Assembly: GCA_916610825.1 (NCBI GenBank)
Contig: OU744454.1
Coordinates: forward strand, 1,389,001-1,453,000
Direction: 5' to 3'
Origin: Haliclystus octoradiatus
Taxonomy: Eukaryota; Cnidaria; Staurozoa; Stauromedusae; Haliclystidae
Length of the DNA stretch: 64,000 nucleotides
The notes below the pieces were generated by a model. The model saw nothing but the letters and a program-made list of their open reading frames with translations. It had not been told where the DNA came from and made no database searches. Below are positions 26,001-37,423 of this stretch, one piece after another. Position 1 is the first letter of the stretch; each line of letters starts with the position of its first letter. The translations under genes and the position numbers were made by a program.

Positions 26001-29000
26001 CTTCAAAGTGCGATTTCAATGGGCATGCACAGACTGATAATTGTTCAACTTGGGTAGGTGAGTCACCTGAATAACCGTGAACACAGAGCGAGGTAGCTTG
26101 AATACCTGAGTAACTTGCCCTCCTTGTAAACAAGGCCTAAGAATGTTGTTCTTAAAAGCTTCCCATGATGTTCTTGTCTGTCTCTTAATTGTGTCCACAA
26201 TAAAATATTATTTTTGTTGATTTCTGCTGTAGTAAATGCATTTTATGTGTGATCTTTTTAGGAGCAACATACATTAGCTTTGAGTGCAATCTCTCTCATT
26301 GGCATCAGCGTCAGTTTGGTTAGTCTTGTTTTGGCATTCAGTGTCTTTGTTAATTGCAGGTAAGTGAAATTCTTATCTTTACTCAGAAAAATTGAATACA
26401 ATTAGGTTTTAATTACCGTCAAACCGGTTGTAACGGTCACCTCACTCTATAAAGCGGCCACCTGTCTATAGTGGTCACTCTTGCAATGTCTAAAATGATA
26501 TTTTCTATTGAGACAACCCTATATAATATAAATGCCACCTGCATATAGCGGTCAATTTATCTACTTCTTATATCCGGCTGTTGTATACAGGTTTCACTGT
26601 ATACCATGTCTCAGCCTTCTTCAGAAATTTTGCATTTCATGCACTTCTCGATATGTGACCTAGTTCATATATCGCTTTTGAAATTGTGGACATACTGTCT
26701 GTAATTTACTATTATTGTTGTTGTCTTTAGATCTTTGCAATCAACACGTAATACAATTCATAAGAATCTTGTTGCATCACTTGGTTTGTCTTATGTATTT
26801 TTCATTGTTGGAATCACTCGCACTGAGAATAAGGTATTTTTATCAGTGCATTTAGATGTGTACGCTAATTTGAACAGCTACTAGAAAATATTTGTGTTTT
26901 ACTGCCCAACTTAAACCAGACTATAATGCAGTATTCATTGCAATCCCTTGAAAAACCTATACATTCTGACAAATACGATAATGAAATTTGTAGCAGATTG
27001 CACAGTTTGGCTGCACTCCTAATTAAGCAAACTACGATGTGCATTCTATGTAATCCCTAACAAAGCACACTCTTAATAGTAAGCAATTGAGACGGTACGT
27101 ATCACCCAACCCGAAGACGCCTGTACCACCTTTCTATTTCTTTCTAGAGGTATGGCTCTTTTTGCTAATAGCGATGATGATAAACGCTCTTTAATGATCT
27201 CAGCCACTGCAGATCAATTTCAACAGATGTTGTGACAGATAAGCCTTGATTGGGAATGCGCAATGATGCGTCACACAAGGTGTCACAAAGGTTTTAATGA
27301 ACTTATTAAAAAGTGACTTACAGCACTTTGATTCATGATGATATTTAAAAAAAATTGAAATTCAAAAATGATAATTTTAAAGTAGAAAACAATCTTAACG
27401 TCCTGAATTTGTGTTGACCTTGCGGGAACCAGGATGCCAGCATCATTCACTTTGTGACAGCCTTACGCCGCAATTCTTCTTCATAATGCATTCCTTCTGG
27501 ATCATTCCATCCGCCATCAGAAGAAGGTATACGTTTGATGTTTTAAATAAAATCAGACCTTCGGAGATTTGAATCACAGTAGACCAGATATGATAAGATC
27601 TGATGTTCATCAGATCTGATCACTCCAGAGTATGTTTCCATTGTGTTTTTCGGTAGTGATTCAGTAGATACCCAAGATACACATAGCGTTAATAAATTGT
27701 TCTGACAGATGTGATTCACTACACGGTTACAGTTTTTAATGTTTATCATTTCTATCATCTGATTTTATGTTTACATTTTAATTTCAGTTGGCATGTTCTA
27801 TCTTTGCTGCTATTTTGTATTATTTTTTGATGGTTGCTATTTTGTGGATGTTAATGGAGGGAATACAATTATATGTTATGCTTGTACAAGTATTTCCAAA
27901 GGAGGGATTGAAAAAACATTACTATGTAGTATGCTGGGGTGAGTGAATTGATTTCAATTTTATTTAGTATTCTGTCCTAATTTTACCTTGACTGAAATCT
28001 TGTAAACCATATTTTCACTTTTATTCAATTGCTATTATGCCACTAAGAGTAATTACAAACAGCTTTCAATTAAAATCGAGTCTCTAATGCGAATCAAGTC
28101 ATTACTTGTCAAGCCGGACCTAGACAAACTATATCTCCATATAGCCCACTTGGTTTTGAAAACCAAAGTTATTTCTTTTGTCAGCCTCTGTGGAGGTTGC
28201 ATTGGAACAATTCGCAACACTTTTGCATAAAAATTGATCTGCTACAAAAAGTAAATGAGAAAATAGGCAGTTTCTCAGTCATGAGCTCATGAACTTTTTC
28301 ACAAGGAAAAGAGAAAAATATCTCCACAAAAGATTGGATTTGTAATATTTGATGGCGTTAACTAAATACTGATATATTTTGCTATTGATGTGGCTTTCTA
28401 CATGATCATCAAGGCATACTTACTCATATCTCAAACACCCTCTCTCTCCTATACAATCTTCTCAATTATCATAGCATTACCTTAATATTTTACCGTATCG
28501 TTGTCATATAGTACTGTATCCTAGATGTGAAGTAGCAGACTATTTGAAAAATGTTTCCCTCTGTTACTTGTTGTGTTTGTTGAATTACTACTGTACTGTC
28601 AAACTATTATAACGGTCACTGCTCTTGGTATGACTTGAATTGTATTTTCTATTGAATCAACCATGAATATATATAAAGACCATCTGTGTATAGTGGCTGT
28701 TATATACAGGTTTCACTGTACTCATTATTATGTCTCTCAGAATTTGTTTTGTTCGGCAAAAGTATCTCTGATTCAATGTAATGACTTTGCTAATTGAGAT
28801 GCTACATTCAGGTTTTTGTGAATAAATGATGATATTGATATTGTTGTACATAAATTTGAAACATTTATGATATATGTGTGCTATTGGAGCTTAAAGTATG
28901 GAGACTGGATTGTTTAATCCTACACATAATGAGGCCACGACAATATGGTACGGTGAAACCTGTATATAACAGCCAGCTATAAAAGGTAGGTAAATTGACC

Positions 29001-32000
29001 ACTATATACAGGTGAATTTTGAATAAAGAGGGTTGATTCAATAGAAAAATACCAATTTAGACATTGATAGAGTGACCACTATAAACAGGTGGCTGCTGTA
29101 TAGAGGTGATCGTTACAACAGGTTTGACTGTACAAGATTACGAGTGAGCACCATTTAATATCGATATTTAATTATTTATTTAGGCCTACCAGCTGTTTTC
29201 GCCATTGTTGGATGGGGTATTTTCAGAGAAGGATTTTACAACAAAAAATAGTGAGTGAACAAAATTACTTTACATTCAAAAGTGTTACTCTTTTTAAACT
29301 CTTTATCTCAAATCCTTAAGATCGCAATAATTTGGCCTAGGTGCTTGGTTGGTTGTAAGCTGGCAGCATATTGCAATGAGCTAGTCGAACAATAGCAGAC
29401 CTAACACCACCAACTAGCTCCATTCACACTGCTAAGTTTAGTAGAACTCATAGCTATACTCAACTTTGACAATCAACAAGAGATGGTAGGGAGGGTAAAA
29501 TGTAAATAATGAACTGCGTAAAATATCACCAGCACATAAATTAACCACATCAACAAATATCAATAGTGAATGAATAAAATTATAACAACCTTAAAAAAAT
29601 GATGACCTTTTTATGAACATTAAAATGAGATTATAATTATTTATAACATCAAATAACAGATAACAGAATGTTAGTAGATTGAAAAACTTACAGATGTCAT
29701 CAAAATAAACAAGCATGGGTGCCTCTAATGTGCGAACAGGTGTTTTTAAAATTAACATATTATTGAAATACTGTTCCTTACATACATGATACGTACGTGC
29801 AAATATCATGCAGACCATACCCATTACGCCAAGGTCAATATTTATTTGATTTATTAAGAAATGATTTATGTTGTTTTAGCTGTTGGCTTTCATTTGACAA
29901 TCATTTCATTTGGGCATTTGTTGGGCCAGCGATTCTTGTATTTGCTGTAAGTATTTATTCGATGTACAATCAAACCTGTTATACATACATTTTACATAAT
30001 CACTGATTACATACTGCCTTAGTTTCAAAGTATTGATCCAATATATTTCTTTCTGTATTTAATTAGATCAACATGGTCTTTTTGATTATGACCTTCCGTA
30101 TCATCCTTCGTAATGCTCCAATCATAGCTGATCAAGAATCAACAACTACTGCCACAACAATAAAGTAATTAAAATTAATGAATTGTTTTTTTTAATTTGT
30201 TTTAATAATCCTTGAAAAAAGATTGTTTGATTATCTACTTTACTATCAAACAGATTAATTAATAAAAAATTTTCCAAAAGCATTTTAGTATGAAAGATGG
30301 TGACAAAAATCACGATTAAATTTGTTCCAACGTTTTGACATTGCTGTTGTCATTATCAAGGTTAAAAGTAATATTTTATGAAATTATAAGATAGATATAA
30401 TAGGTAAAATGTGCCAAGATAGAAATTTCACATTATATGGTTATTGTTTACAAAGAGAGAATTACGAAAATCTACAGACATAAAAACAATAGAATGCTGT
30501 GATGTGACAAAGGGAAGCAATTAAACTACCGGTAAAAGCCACAACTTAATTGAATCGCTTTGAATGTTTGAACAAAACGTTGAAAAAAATTAGTTTTGAT
30601 ATTTTGTCACCATCTTTCATACTAAAATCGAATAGAATGTTTGATTATTTATTTTACTATCGAATAGATATTGGGCCAAAGGATCCCTTGGATTGCTGCC
30701 TTTACTTGGTGTAACATGGCTCTTTGGTCTTCTTTTTCTGAGCAGTGAATCGATCGTTATGGCATACTTGTTCAATATATGCAATGCTTTTCAGGTAAAT
30801 TGTAAATTATATTACGAGAAATTATGATGCCACGAGAAGTTATATTTTTTGTAAATACCTCCTGTGATGATGAATGGCCGAATGAACTGTTCATGAAAAA
30901 CATGACATTTAATGTTTTATAAACTTTCCATGAACGGTTTATGGACTCAGTAAAAAATTTTCACTGATATTTTATTATAATTTATATCCACTTTAAAATC
31001 ACAATTTAACCCAATATTAACATTATATATTTATTCTATTTGTAAAAAATTTCTTTTTCACAAAACATTTTTTTATTGCAATATAAAACATTGGGCACAT
31101 TATAAATTGAGAAATAATACCGCTCCTCTAGAAATAGACAAATGGCATCACTACCTCCATTAAAATGATACAGTGTAAACCGCTGAATTGCGGTTCAAAT
31201 TAGTGAAATTCCTGCTTATCTGAAACCTTTCTTTGAAACTTTATTAACTACTGTGTGATTATTTGTCGTCTATCTGTGATGTTGTTCTAGACAGATGTTA
31301 CAATTGCATTTTTATTGCAACGTAATTTAAAATATATAATATAAAGTCATTTTATGCGCAATTACACAACAAACGCAGCATGTATATTTAAGCATGCGTT
31401 TATTCTTAGGTGACTATTTCACACTATTTCCAGGTTATTATCAACATTTGTCATTTCATGTCTGGTGTTATGCCTACGTCTATAGAAATATGTAGGCGTT
31501 CTATATACCTTTCCAAAGACGCGACGCTGGTGTTCTATTAGACTATATCCTCCTTTGACTTAATTCATTCTCCTTTTATTTTCTCAGGGTCTCTACATTT
31601 TTGTATTCTACTGTATACTTAATGATAAGGTGAGATTAATATAAACTGTAATAACAAATAACAGAAATGTTTCTGTCACTTTGAATAATTGGGTTCAGAT
31701 TTTATCTTGAATGGCACCAATTCTGAACACATGTCTGAATGATGTTGGATTATAGAATGTCAGATCTAATTAAGCTGCATTTTGCAGAAATCGAACCTCA
31801 AATTACAGCAACTGTATTTACGTCTCATTGCTGAGTTTTGCCACTACTTTATGGAATTTGACTTGTGCGGCCCACTGTAATTAAGGGAAGATCTTTATAA
31901 TTTATTTACACATTGCTTAGTTGTTACATGTTTTGTGATATGACAGGTAAAAGAAGAATTCCATCGTCGTATCTGGTCATCATTCTCATCGTCAAGCGGA

Positions 32001-33189
32001 GGTACAACATTTGTCAAAGACACAAAAACTGGAAATAGATCACCTTCAAGAAGTAAACAAGCATCGACTTTCTTCTATAAGGTGAGGGAAGTTTGATTAT
32101 TTTATTATTAGAACATTGCACCTTACTGCTCACAGGGCTCAGTGGTAAGACGTAATACATGGTCAGGTGCAGGCCCAGTAAAATGGGGGTTGTGCTTAAT
32201 GATTGAGAGTCCCAAAAGGCTAGCAAAAATCAAGAGCAACTAAAAGAGGGGAAGAAATATATTTTGTTTTCTATTGAAAGAGAAATGAAATGGTTTTTAT
32301 GCCAATAATTCCAAATTGATGGCACTGGGTAATTATTTTGGATTACTTACTGGTATCTATCCATAAACCAGGTGAACTAGTATCTTTTCTTCGCTGACAT
32401 GGCTGGTTCAGACTGAGCATCAAAGCCCTAATAGAACTGCACCAAGACCGCATGCTGGTGCACCACATCTTTTATAGTGTTCCTTATACACTAGCAGGTA
32501 GCTGATACTAGCACGCCAAGTACAATACTATGACACTACGATCATGAAATCATCATGAAAAAGTTCATCAGCATTGGGCTGTTTATTGTTGAATTGTTTT
32601 CACAGTGGCAAACACAGCTGTTTGCATTGTGCTTACTCAACACTGGAATTATTGTATCTAGGTAATAATGTAGCACAAGAAATGTTCACTGAAGATACAT
32701 GCATTTGTTTAATGACCAACAGTTGATATTAGTTTGTAATACCCCCCAGCTATATTATTATAAATGGTGTATGTATGTCTTGCAGTATCGATTGTTGATG
32801 TCTCTAACACAATAATTAGCTGTTAATGTTGTTTTTAATTGGTTGATAATTTATTTCTAGCAAAAGAATATCCGAGATGAAGCGTTTCAAAGTACAGAAG
32901 ATGTAGACCAAGTCACACTTAATATGGGAAAAGGTAGATTACTTCTTCTTTTTTTTAATAACATTATTTAAGCTTAAAATGTATTTCTAGCTGTTTAATA
33001 CTCTCGAACACTGTGCTGTGTGTAGGCTTACTAAATATGATTTAATCTTCATCTGAACAGAATTTCGATTTCTGTCGCACTTCAGGATGGATGCGTGGCC
33101 ACATTATGAAGAGTGATAAATTTCATACAGAAATATTGATACATTTTGATTTTCAACTTTTAGAGAATCTATCAACGTTTGCGTCTTGA
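11014..33189 (+). CDS. Adhesion G-protein-coupled receptor (CUB-like, HormR, GAIN/GPS, 7TM), 25 exons, 882 aa
   Basis: Exons: 11014-11016, 11449-11497, 13412-13798, 14181-14276, 14901-15005, 15750-15859, 16665-16835, 17159-17218, 17958-18087, 18590-18745, 19275-19356, 22755-22893, 23018-23073, 24825-24942, 26262-26359, 26731-26833, 27788-27938, 29184-29250, 29880-29946, 30067-30164, 30668-30794, 31588-31629, 31947-32081, 32861-32933, 33164-33189. All phases agree (2649 nt). Order: signal peptide ([17 protein letters not shown]), cysteine-rich CUB-like domain (17-146), Thr-rich stalk, hormone-receptor domain ([14 protein letters not shown]...), GAIN region, GPS (507-547), seven helices with hallmarks [17 protein letters not shown] (TM3), CWLS..WAFVGPA (TM5) and [14 protein letters not shown] (TM6), then a Ser-rich tail of about 75 aa. 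The GPS has His538-Phe539-Thr540 at the self-cleavage site. It is a surface receptor; ligand and G protein are unknown. The mix is reminiscent of ADGRG/GPR126-type receptors, but orthology is not asserted. Confidence 0.93.
12480..12830 (-). repeat. tRNA-derived SINE-like repeat, copy 1
   Basis: Read on the minus strand it starts with an A-box-like AGCTCAGAGATGGCAGAGCA and a B-box-like GTGGTTCAAACC, and then shares its body with copies at 15.3-15.7, 18.8-19.2 and 27.1-27.6 kb. It lies in GPCR intron 2. Confidence 0.65.
12931..13200. repeat. Degenerate TA-flanked MITE fragments
   Basis: Two pieces (about 12931-13009 and 13065-13200) carry family motifs such as GACCACCTGTCTA, TTGTATTGAATCAAACTTG and GTCATCTGTCTATAGTGGCC. 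The boundaries are uncertain. Confidence 0.5.
13221..13378. repeat. CAGGG...CCCTG short inverted-repeat element, copy 1
   Basis: This is a relative of the 168-bp element at 15497-15664, with CAGGGCC at the left and GTTGGACCCTG at the right. It ends about 30 bases before the acceptor of GPCR exon 3. Confidence 0.6.
13823..13932. repeat. Partial TA-flanked MITE
   Basis: ACAGTAAAACATCATGTTAT, then TCACCTCTATACAATGGCCACC, match the first two-thirds of the family. The distal end is missing. Confidence 0.6.
15300..15720 (-). repeat. tRNA-derived SINE-like repeat, copy 2, interrupted
   Basis: It shares CTGCAGATCAA, CCGCCATCC and the reverse-strand head (GAGCAACTGAGCTTC) with copy 1. It is split by the 168-bp inverted-repeat element 15497-15664. 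Confidence 0.65.
15497..15664. mobile_element. 168-bp inverted-repeat element inserted in a SINE
   Basis: The left end GGCAGGGTCCGACAAAAG and the right end CTTTTGCCGGACCCTGCC are near-perfect inverted repeats. TTCA occurs on both sides (15493-15496, 15665-15668), and the flanking SINE reads continuously once the element and one TTCA are removed. Relatives lie at 13221-13378, 17638-17760, 23535-24485 and 50226-50288. Confidence 0.8.
17638..17760. repeat. Degenerate copy of the CAGGGTCC element
   Basis: CAGGGTCTAACAAAATATTC, then TTTTTCGTTGAGGCTTAACCA and TCTTCTGAATTTGCTCTAGCC, match the family body; the right end is eroded. Confidence 0.5.
18790..19165 (+). repeat. tRNA-derived SINE-like repeat, copy 3
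   Basis: Plus orientation: A-box-like CTCAGATAGCAGGGCAACCG near 18810 and B-box GTGGTTCAAATCCC near 18870, followed by the shared body and a tail ending in TCAATTACTTA. It follows GPCR exon 10 by about 45 bases. Confidence 0.7.
19698..22660. mobile_element. About 3-kb inverted-repeat (foldback) element in a GPCR intron
   Basis: The left arm runs from about 19698 to 20560 and the right arm from about 21920 to 22660. They are long inverted copies of each other, starting from GTGTATATCCCGGATATTG and continuing through AAACTCGTT-type blocks with a few indels. The centre (about 20.57-21.91 kb) has only unrecognised short ORFs of at most 114 codons. This fits a non-autonomous DNA transposon with long terminal repeats or a local inverted duplication. 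Target duplications are unclear. It fills GPCR intron 11. Confidence 0.8.
20104..20220. mobile_element. 117-bp Harbinger-like MITE nested in the left arm
   Basis: Ends GCACCTCTTTACGACTTCG and CGAAGTCGCAAAGAGGTG are inverted repeats flanked by TTA on both sides (20101-20103, 20221-20223). The opposite arm of the host element (22240-22250) lacks it and keeps a single TAA/TTA, so it is the empty site. A TWA target of 3 bp fits PIF/Harbinger. Confidence 0.85.
23535..24485. repeat. CAGGGTCC element split by a later insertion
   Basis: The left part 23535-23630 and the right part 24403-24485 (ending TTGTTGGACCCTG) together make one element like that at 15497-15664. The insertion 23631-24402 lies between them. 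Confidence 0.7.
23631..24402 (-). mobile_element. 772-bp insertion with 8-bp duplication, probably tRNA-derived SINE
   Basis: ATTAAAAT is present on both sides (23623-23630, 24403-24410). On the minus strand near 24.3 kb it has an A-box-like GGTCAGTGGTTCAAGCGCC, as in a tRNA Leu/Ser head. Part of it (CTTGGTTGG..., AGCAGACCT.ACACCACCAA) recurs at 29330-29580. There are no convincing terminal inverted repeats. Confidence 0.55.
24990..25496. mobile_element. About 500-bp foldback element, copy 1
   Basis: Ends GCCCCAGGCAAATGACTTTT and AAAGTCATTTGGCCGGGGC are inverted repeats. Inside, the block with CGCCAACATTCATCGGATTT and its complement repeat several times. TTAA lies at the left and TTTA at the right. 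A close copy is at 52665-53162. It lies in GPCR intron 14. Confidence 0.75.
26416..26599 (-). repeat. TA-flanked MITE copy (complete)
   Basis: The ends CCGTCAAACCGGTTGTAACG and GTTTCACTG are followed by TA at 26600-26601. Orientation is opposite to the 51362 copy. It lies in GPCR intron 15. Confidence 0.75.
27060..27640 (-). repeat. tRNA-derived SINE-like repeat, copy 4, with internal insertion
   Basis: The head on the minus strand lies near 27.6 kb and the tail near 27.1 kb. The shared body motifs GATCAATTTCAACAGAT and TCATTCCATCCGCCATC are separated by extra sequence (about 27260-27470, which starts and ends with TGTCACAAAG/CTTTGTGACA-like inverted repeats). Confidence 0.55.
28596..28718 (-). 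repeat. TA-flanked MITE with internal deletion
   Basis: It begins CTGTCAAACTATTATAACGG after TA and ends CAGGTTTCACTG before TA. It is shorter than full copies (123 versus about 177 bp). It lies in GPCR intron 17. Confidence 0.7.
28951..29130 (+). repeat. TA-flanked MITE copy (complete)
   Basis: CGGTGAAACCTGTATATAAC to GGTTTGACTG (180 bp), with TA on each side. It is in the same intron as the 28596 copy but in opposite orientation, so the pair could base-pair in the pre-mRNA. Confidence 0.8.
29330..29580. repeat. Repeat related to the 23631-24402 insertion
   Basis: It shares GTGCTTGGTTGGT, AATAGCAGACCT, CACACTGCTA and GAGGGTAAAATG-like blocks with the earlier insertion. It lies just after GPCR exon 18. 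Confidence 0.5.
30288..30622. mobile_element. 335-bp inverted-repeat element just before GPCR exon 21
   Basis: Ends GTATGAAAGATGGTGACAAAA-like and TTTTGTCACCATCTTTCATAC-like are inverted repeats, with TA on each side (30286-30287, 30623-30624). This fits a Tc1/mariner-type MITE. Its right end lies 45 bases from the splice acceptor at 30667. Confidence 0.8.
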
Positions 33190-34698
33190 AATGGTTCGAT
33201 TGTTAGCGTCTAACAATTACTCAACTCAAAAGTACTTGATGTTCATGTAATACAAAACGGTCATGTCGTAATTAAAAGACAAGATTTTGCACTGGTTGCA
33301 GGGTTTAGGTAATGATTTAGTTATAAATGTAAATTAAAATTTAAAATTGCTAGCCATTTCTGGAAGATGCAAAACTTTCTCAATCAAATGTAAAATTAAT
33401 AATTTTTAAAATTTGTATATAATTAAATAATTTAATTGCATTCATCCATGACAGAAGAAAGAATTCATTGCTTTTCACGCTTTCAAATATCATTTCATTT
33501 TCTAAATATCTCTTTTAACTAGTTATTCATTTGGATTGTGATCTACGTATTAAAATTTTGAGAGTTCATAAAATAAAGCATGAAGCCATCAATACAATAT
33601 GTATTGGAAAAACTATATTATCGTTTGAGCTCCCGGAATTCTCTTTTAAAATAATCTTTAATCTGCGAAGCGTTGATGAATTGATATATATTTAATGTCC
33701 ACAGATTACGCATTATTTTTTGTGCACAAATGCCAAAAATAAACTTTGTGTATTTAATTTTATTACGCTCTTTATATATCAGTGAAGCTTTCAAGACTAA
33801 CTGATTCTAAATTTTCTTATAAAATATAATGTATGTTTTGTAGACTGGTGTACATTGTACATATCTTGCTGTAGAAATTTATTCACAATTGTTGTTGTTG
33901 TCATTATCATTTGTCCTATGTAAATTGTCTGCAACTGTTCGTCTTGGGGCCAGACTGGTTGATTATAATAATATCTTATATAGTTACAATCATTAGTTTA
34001 TTATCTGACCATTTCTTTGTCTCGCACACTTTCTTCTGGTCTCAAGCGGCAGTCGTATACAGTTCTTTAATTAGTTGGCAAGCATATACCAGTACCATTC
34101 TACACATGCATTCTTACCAGTGACAAATCTTCTTCTTCTGTTACGCTTTTCCATCCTCGGTCCAGGACACTGCTCAGTTTACCAACTTTTGCCATGCGTA
34201 TCTGTCATTCGCGATTTGTTTTTCATTCACTTATGTGAATGATGAACAATTTATGGCAATTGTGATGCCTCGTTTATATGTGGCCTCATTATGACCGCGA
34301 TATAGCTTGACAATCTTTATATGAACGGTCTTACTCTTGTGTGTACGCCAACACTATCGATTGAATAATAATGAATTAGTGAATACATAATACTTTGTTG
34401 TCAGTTATTGAGTCACAACAGCTATCGCCACAACACAAGGACAATATTTACAGTAGGCCTATGTATTTCCATTTCATTTCTCAAAAGCAGTTTTATACAT
34501 AATTAAACGAAATACATTTATAATGAATCATTTTAAATTCAGTAAAAATGATCAAAGAAATAAAAAGTAAAACTGTACAGTTTTTAATATAACATTATCT
34601 CATAATAATATTTCTATAAAATGTATATTAACTTTTATTATAACAGTACTGGGTTAATTTAACTAACAACCAACCAAGGTCGTAAAATGTTGTTGTTG
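33190..34698. other. GPCR 3' UTR and convergent intergenic spacer
   Basis: AATAAA occurs at 33572-33577 and 33738-33743, candidate GPCR poly(A) signals. On the minus strand AATAAA (TTTATT at 34634-34639) lies 60 bases past the RBM7 stop. I see no other gene. Confidence 0.5.
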
Positions 34699-35678
34699 TT
34701 AGCGATTGTAAGGATGATGTCGACTGTGATGATGTCTGTGATGTGTGTCATGGTCATTATGCCCTGGTGATGAATTACGTCGATGTAGATGTCCTCTGTC
34801 ATGGTGCTGCTGATAATGAGGCGGACTTGGTGTGTAATTGTCGTAACTATGTTGTTGATGGTGCCGAGGATTGCTCATAACAGCTTGACGATGTAGAGGG
34901 CTTGAATTGTGCCTCATGATATGAGCAGGAGGGGTGTGAAATCCACTCTGCGGTGTGTGATTAGAATTATCAGAATATCTATCATCGTAAGAGCTATAAT
35001 GTGAACTTGGTGAACTCGACTGATAGTCATCATGTCTAGGTGAGCTGCATGTATAACTGTTGTCTCTTCTTGGTGAATAGCTGTGAGGCGTTCTGTTTGA
35101 AACAGGAGAAGCAGAAGGAGAATTAGCTTTGCTATCTGAACCTGTTTGTTGTGGTTTGCATGTTATAGATTTTTGAAAGAGACGTAATCCATTAAAGAGT
35201 TCCGAGGCGTACGGTACAGACACTTCGTTATCAAACGTGACAAATGCGAACGTTCTGTTTTCTCCTGTTGATCTATCTTTAGGAATCTTTACACTTCGGA
35301 CTGGACCAGCCTTTGAACGAAAACATAACATAAAGAATACATAGATACTGATATAATGTAATAATTTCAAAAACAAACTGAAACACACAGAGATCGAATA
35401 ACAAGCGGGGTTCTTTAATTTATTTAGACGGAGAGCATACTGATTACTGGAGTCTTCCTCTTCAGTTCTGAGCTTCTCTTGAGCTTGAGTCCTTGACTTG
35501 AATCTTAAGAATTAGGAGGCTGCCGGCATTCTGCAAAGAGCAAAGTGCGAACTAAACTACAGCATGTGGGGGGCCACGGCTGACTTACATAGCCTACCTG
35601 TATAAATAGCTCCAAAAGGATTTCTTCTGTAACTCTTTTTTCTAGACATGCAACAAACACAGTACATTCGGGTTCCAT
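34699..35678 (-). CDS. RBM7: RBM7-like RNA-binding protein, 230 aa
   Basis: Coding exons 35598-35678 and 34699-35310 join in phase 0. One RRM spans residues 6 to about 82: RNP2-like TVFVACL, then VTEEILLELF, AGPVRSVKIPKDRS, and RNP1 (RTFAFVTF) followed by EVSVPYASELFNG. These match RBM7/RBM11. RBM7 brings RNA to the nuclear exosome in the NEXT complex with ZCCHC8 and MTR4. The rest is low complexity: Ser/Pro/Tyr repeats, then a His-rich tail. The start is the first ATG after an in-frame TAA. A seven-codon upstream ORF (MALENET) precedes it in the leader. The RNP2 position that is usually Gly-Asn is Ala-Cys here. The gene converges with the adhesion GPCR. Confidence 0.9.
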
Positions 35679-35699
35679 ATCAATTAAATTTTGAAAATC

Positions 35700-37423
35700 A
35701 AAATTCGCTTATGTTTCATTTTCAAGCGCCATTTTTCTTTGATTCGACGATGTGAGCAGCACAAGCAAGAAATCGAGGCTTGGTGTCCGCAGCCAGCTTT
35801 ATGTAAGTCTGCAGCTGAATATCTGTCTATTTAGTAGATTTCTCTGTAATTAAGCTTTGACCAGCTTTATTTATTATATATATGTTTGAGTTTACAAATT
35901 GAAAGTTTTAGCTTTATGTCTTGATATCGCAATTTCCTTTCTGGTGGAAATTTTTAGCTTTTGTACTCTCTGATTTTTGAACGGGCAAAAACTATCCTGA
36001 GCTTTTTAGGATATGGAGACCGATAATTTCGGCCCGTCGGGCCACGGTGATTTAAACTTTGTGGCACAAATCTATCCAAACAGTCGTCAAGTATGTCGGT
36101 AATGCATTTTTTATTGATCTGATGTGAAAAGGGAAATGTATAAATTCTGCGAATAAAATATTAGCGACAACCTATATATATAAAATATTTGCGACAACCT
36201 ATATATAATCTTTAATCTATCAAATTCGATTATTTGAATTTTTGAACTTTCGCCATGTGCAGTGTTTGATTGATGTATGTACATTTCATCCAAGTGACCA
36301 ATAAAATGCGTCTTTAATGAATTTGATTGACGTTTCCCGGCATGCCACGTAGGGATTCACAAATGATTGAGGAATCTTTTTGCCCTCTGACTGTCCCCAT
36401 GACGACACTTGTTCAAATTTGGGAAGAAAACTTCAAAGCTACGACTACTATTTGAGGCAAGCATATTACATTATGTTATTAAAAGTATTTGTTTATCGAT
36501 ATCATTCCAGCTGATTGATATTGGCAGTGTCCATCGTAATTTTATCGATATCCTGAGGTTTAAATCGCCAGAAAATAATGAGCGCAAAATAAATGCGTGA
36601 AATCCCGAGGAGCGCTCTTGGCTCATTTTCTTTTTAATTCTATTTCATGGTCTGTTTTATCAAATATTTAGTACTCACACACATTAAGTTGTTTACCTAG
36701 TATTATATGAAATATCTATAAATAATGATGGACACCTTTCAAATTGTGAAAACGCTGTAAAAGAAATCCACTATAGTAGTCACGGTATTGTTGAATCAAT
36801 TCAAATTTAACAAAATTTTAAATTACTTTCAAATTTACTTTGGAATTTTACAAAATAACGTAAAGTACAAACCATAAAAGTTGAATTTTAAGATTAAAAA
36901 CAGAATATATTTGCCACACTTTTAAAAGTTTTTCTAAACAATTAACAAATTAATAGTAAATACATATATAAAACGGATGATAATGATTATATGAAATAAT
37001 TAATAGCTAACTTTGATATGCGCCTCCGTAAAATTACTATCCGATTTTTCCGAAAACTTATTGAGAGCAGTTTCTAACATTGCAAGTTTGAAATAATAGA
37101 TTAAATTTAAAATAGAAATCAACATCTTTATTGATTTTTACGGTGGTATATTACTATAAGCAATAAATAATCGCCATGCCCATGTACATATTGATAAAAA
37201 GAAAAATACAAAATATATAATACAAAATTAAAAACTAAAATAAAAATACAAAAAAATAAAAATAATAAAAGTTTCAAAAATAAAATTAGTTTTCAGATTA
37301 GAAAATTTCAGATAATTACTCCCGTACTTCTAACCTACATATTTTTATTCCATGATTTGCAAGTCCTTTTGACAAATAAAAATACATACATACATATTCG
37401 AAGGCGTTCAGCAATTCTTTTGC
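35700..37423. other. Intergenic A+T-rich spacer upstream of RBM7
   Basis: No gene is recognised. A two-copy tandem repeat with GCGACAACCTATATATA lies at about 36160-36210, and 37190-37290 is A-rich low-complexity DNA. Confidence 0.5.
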
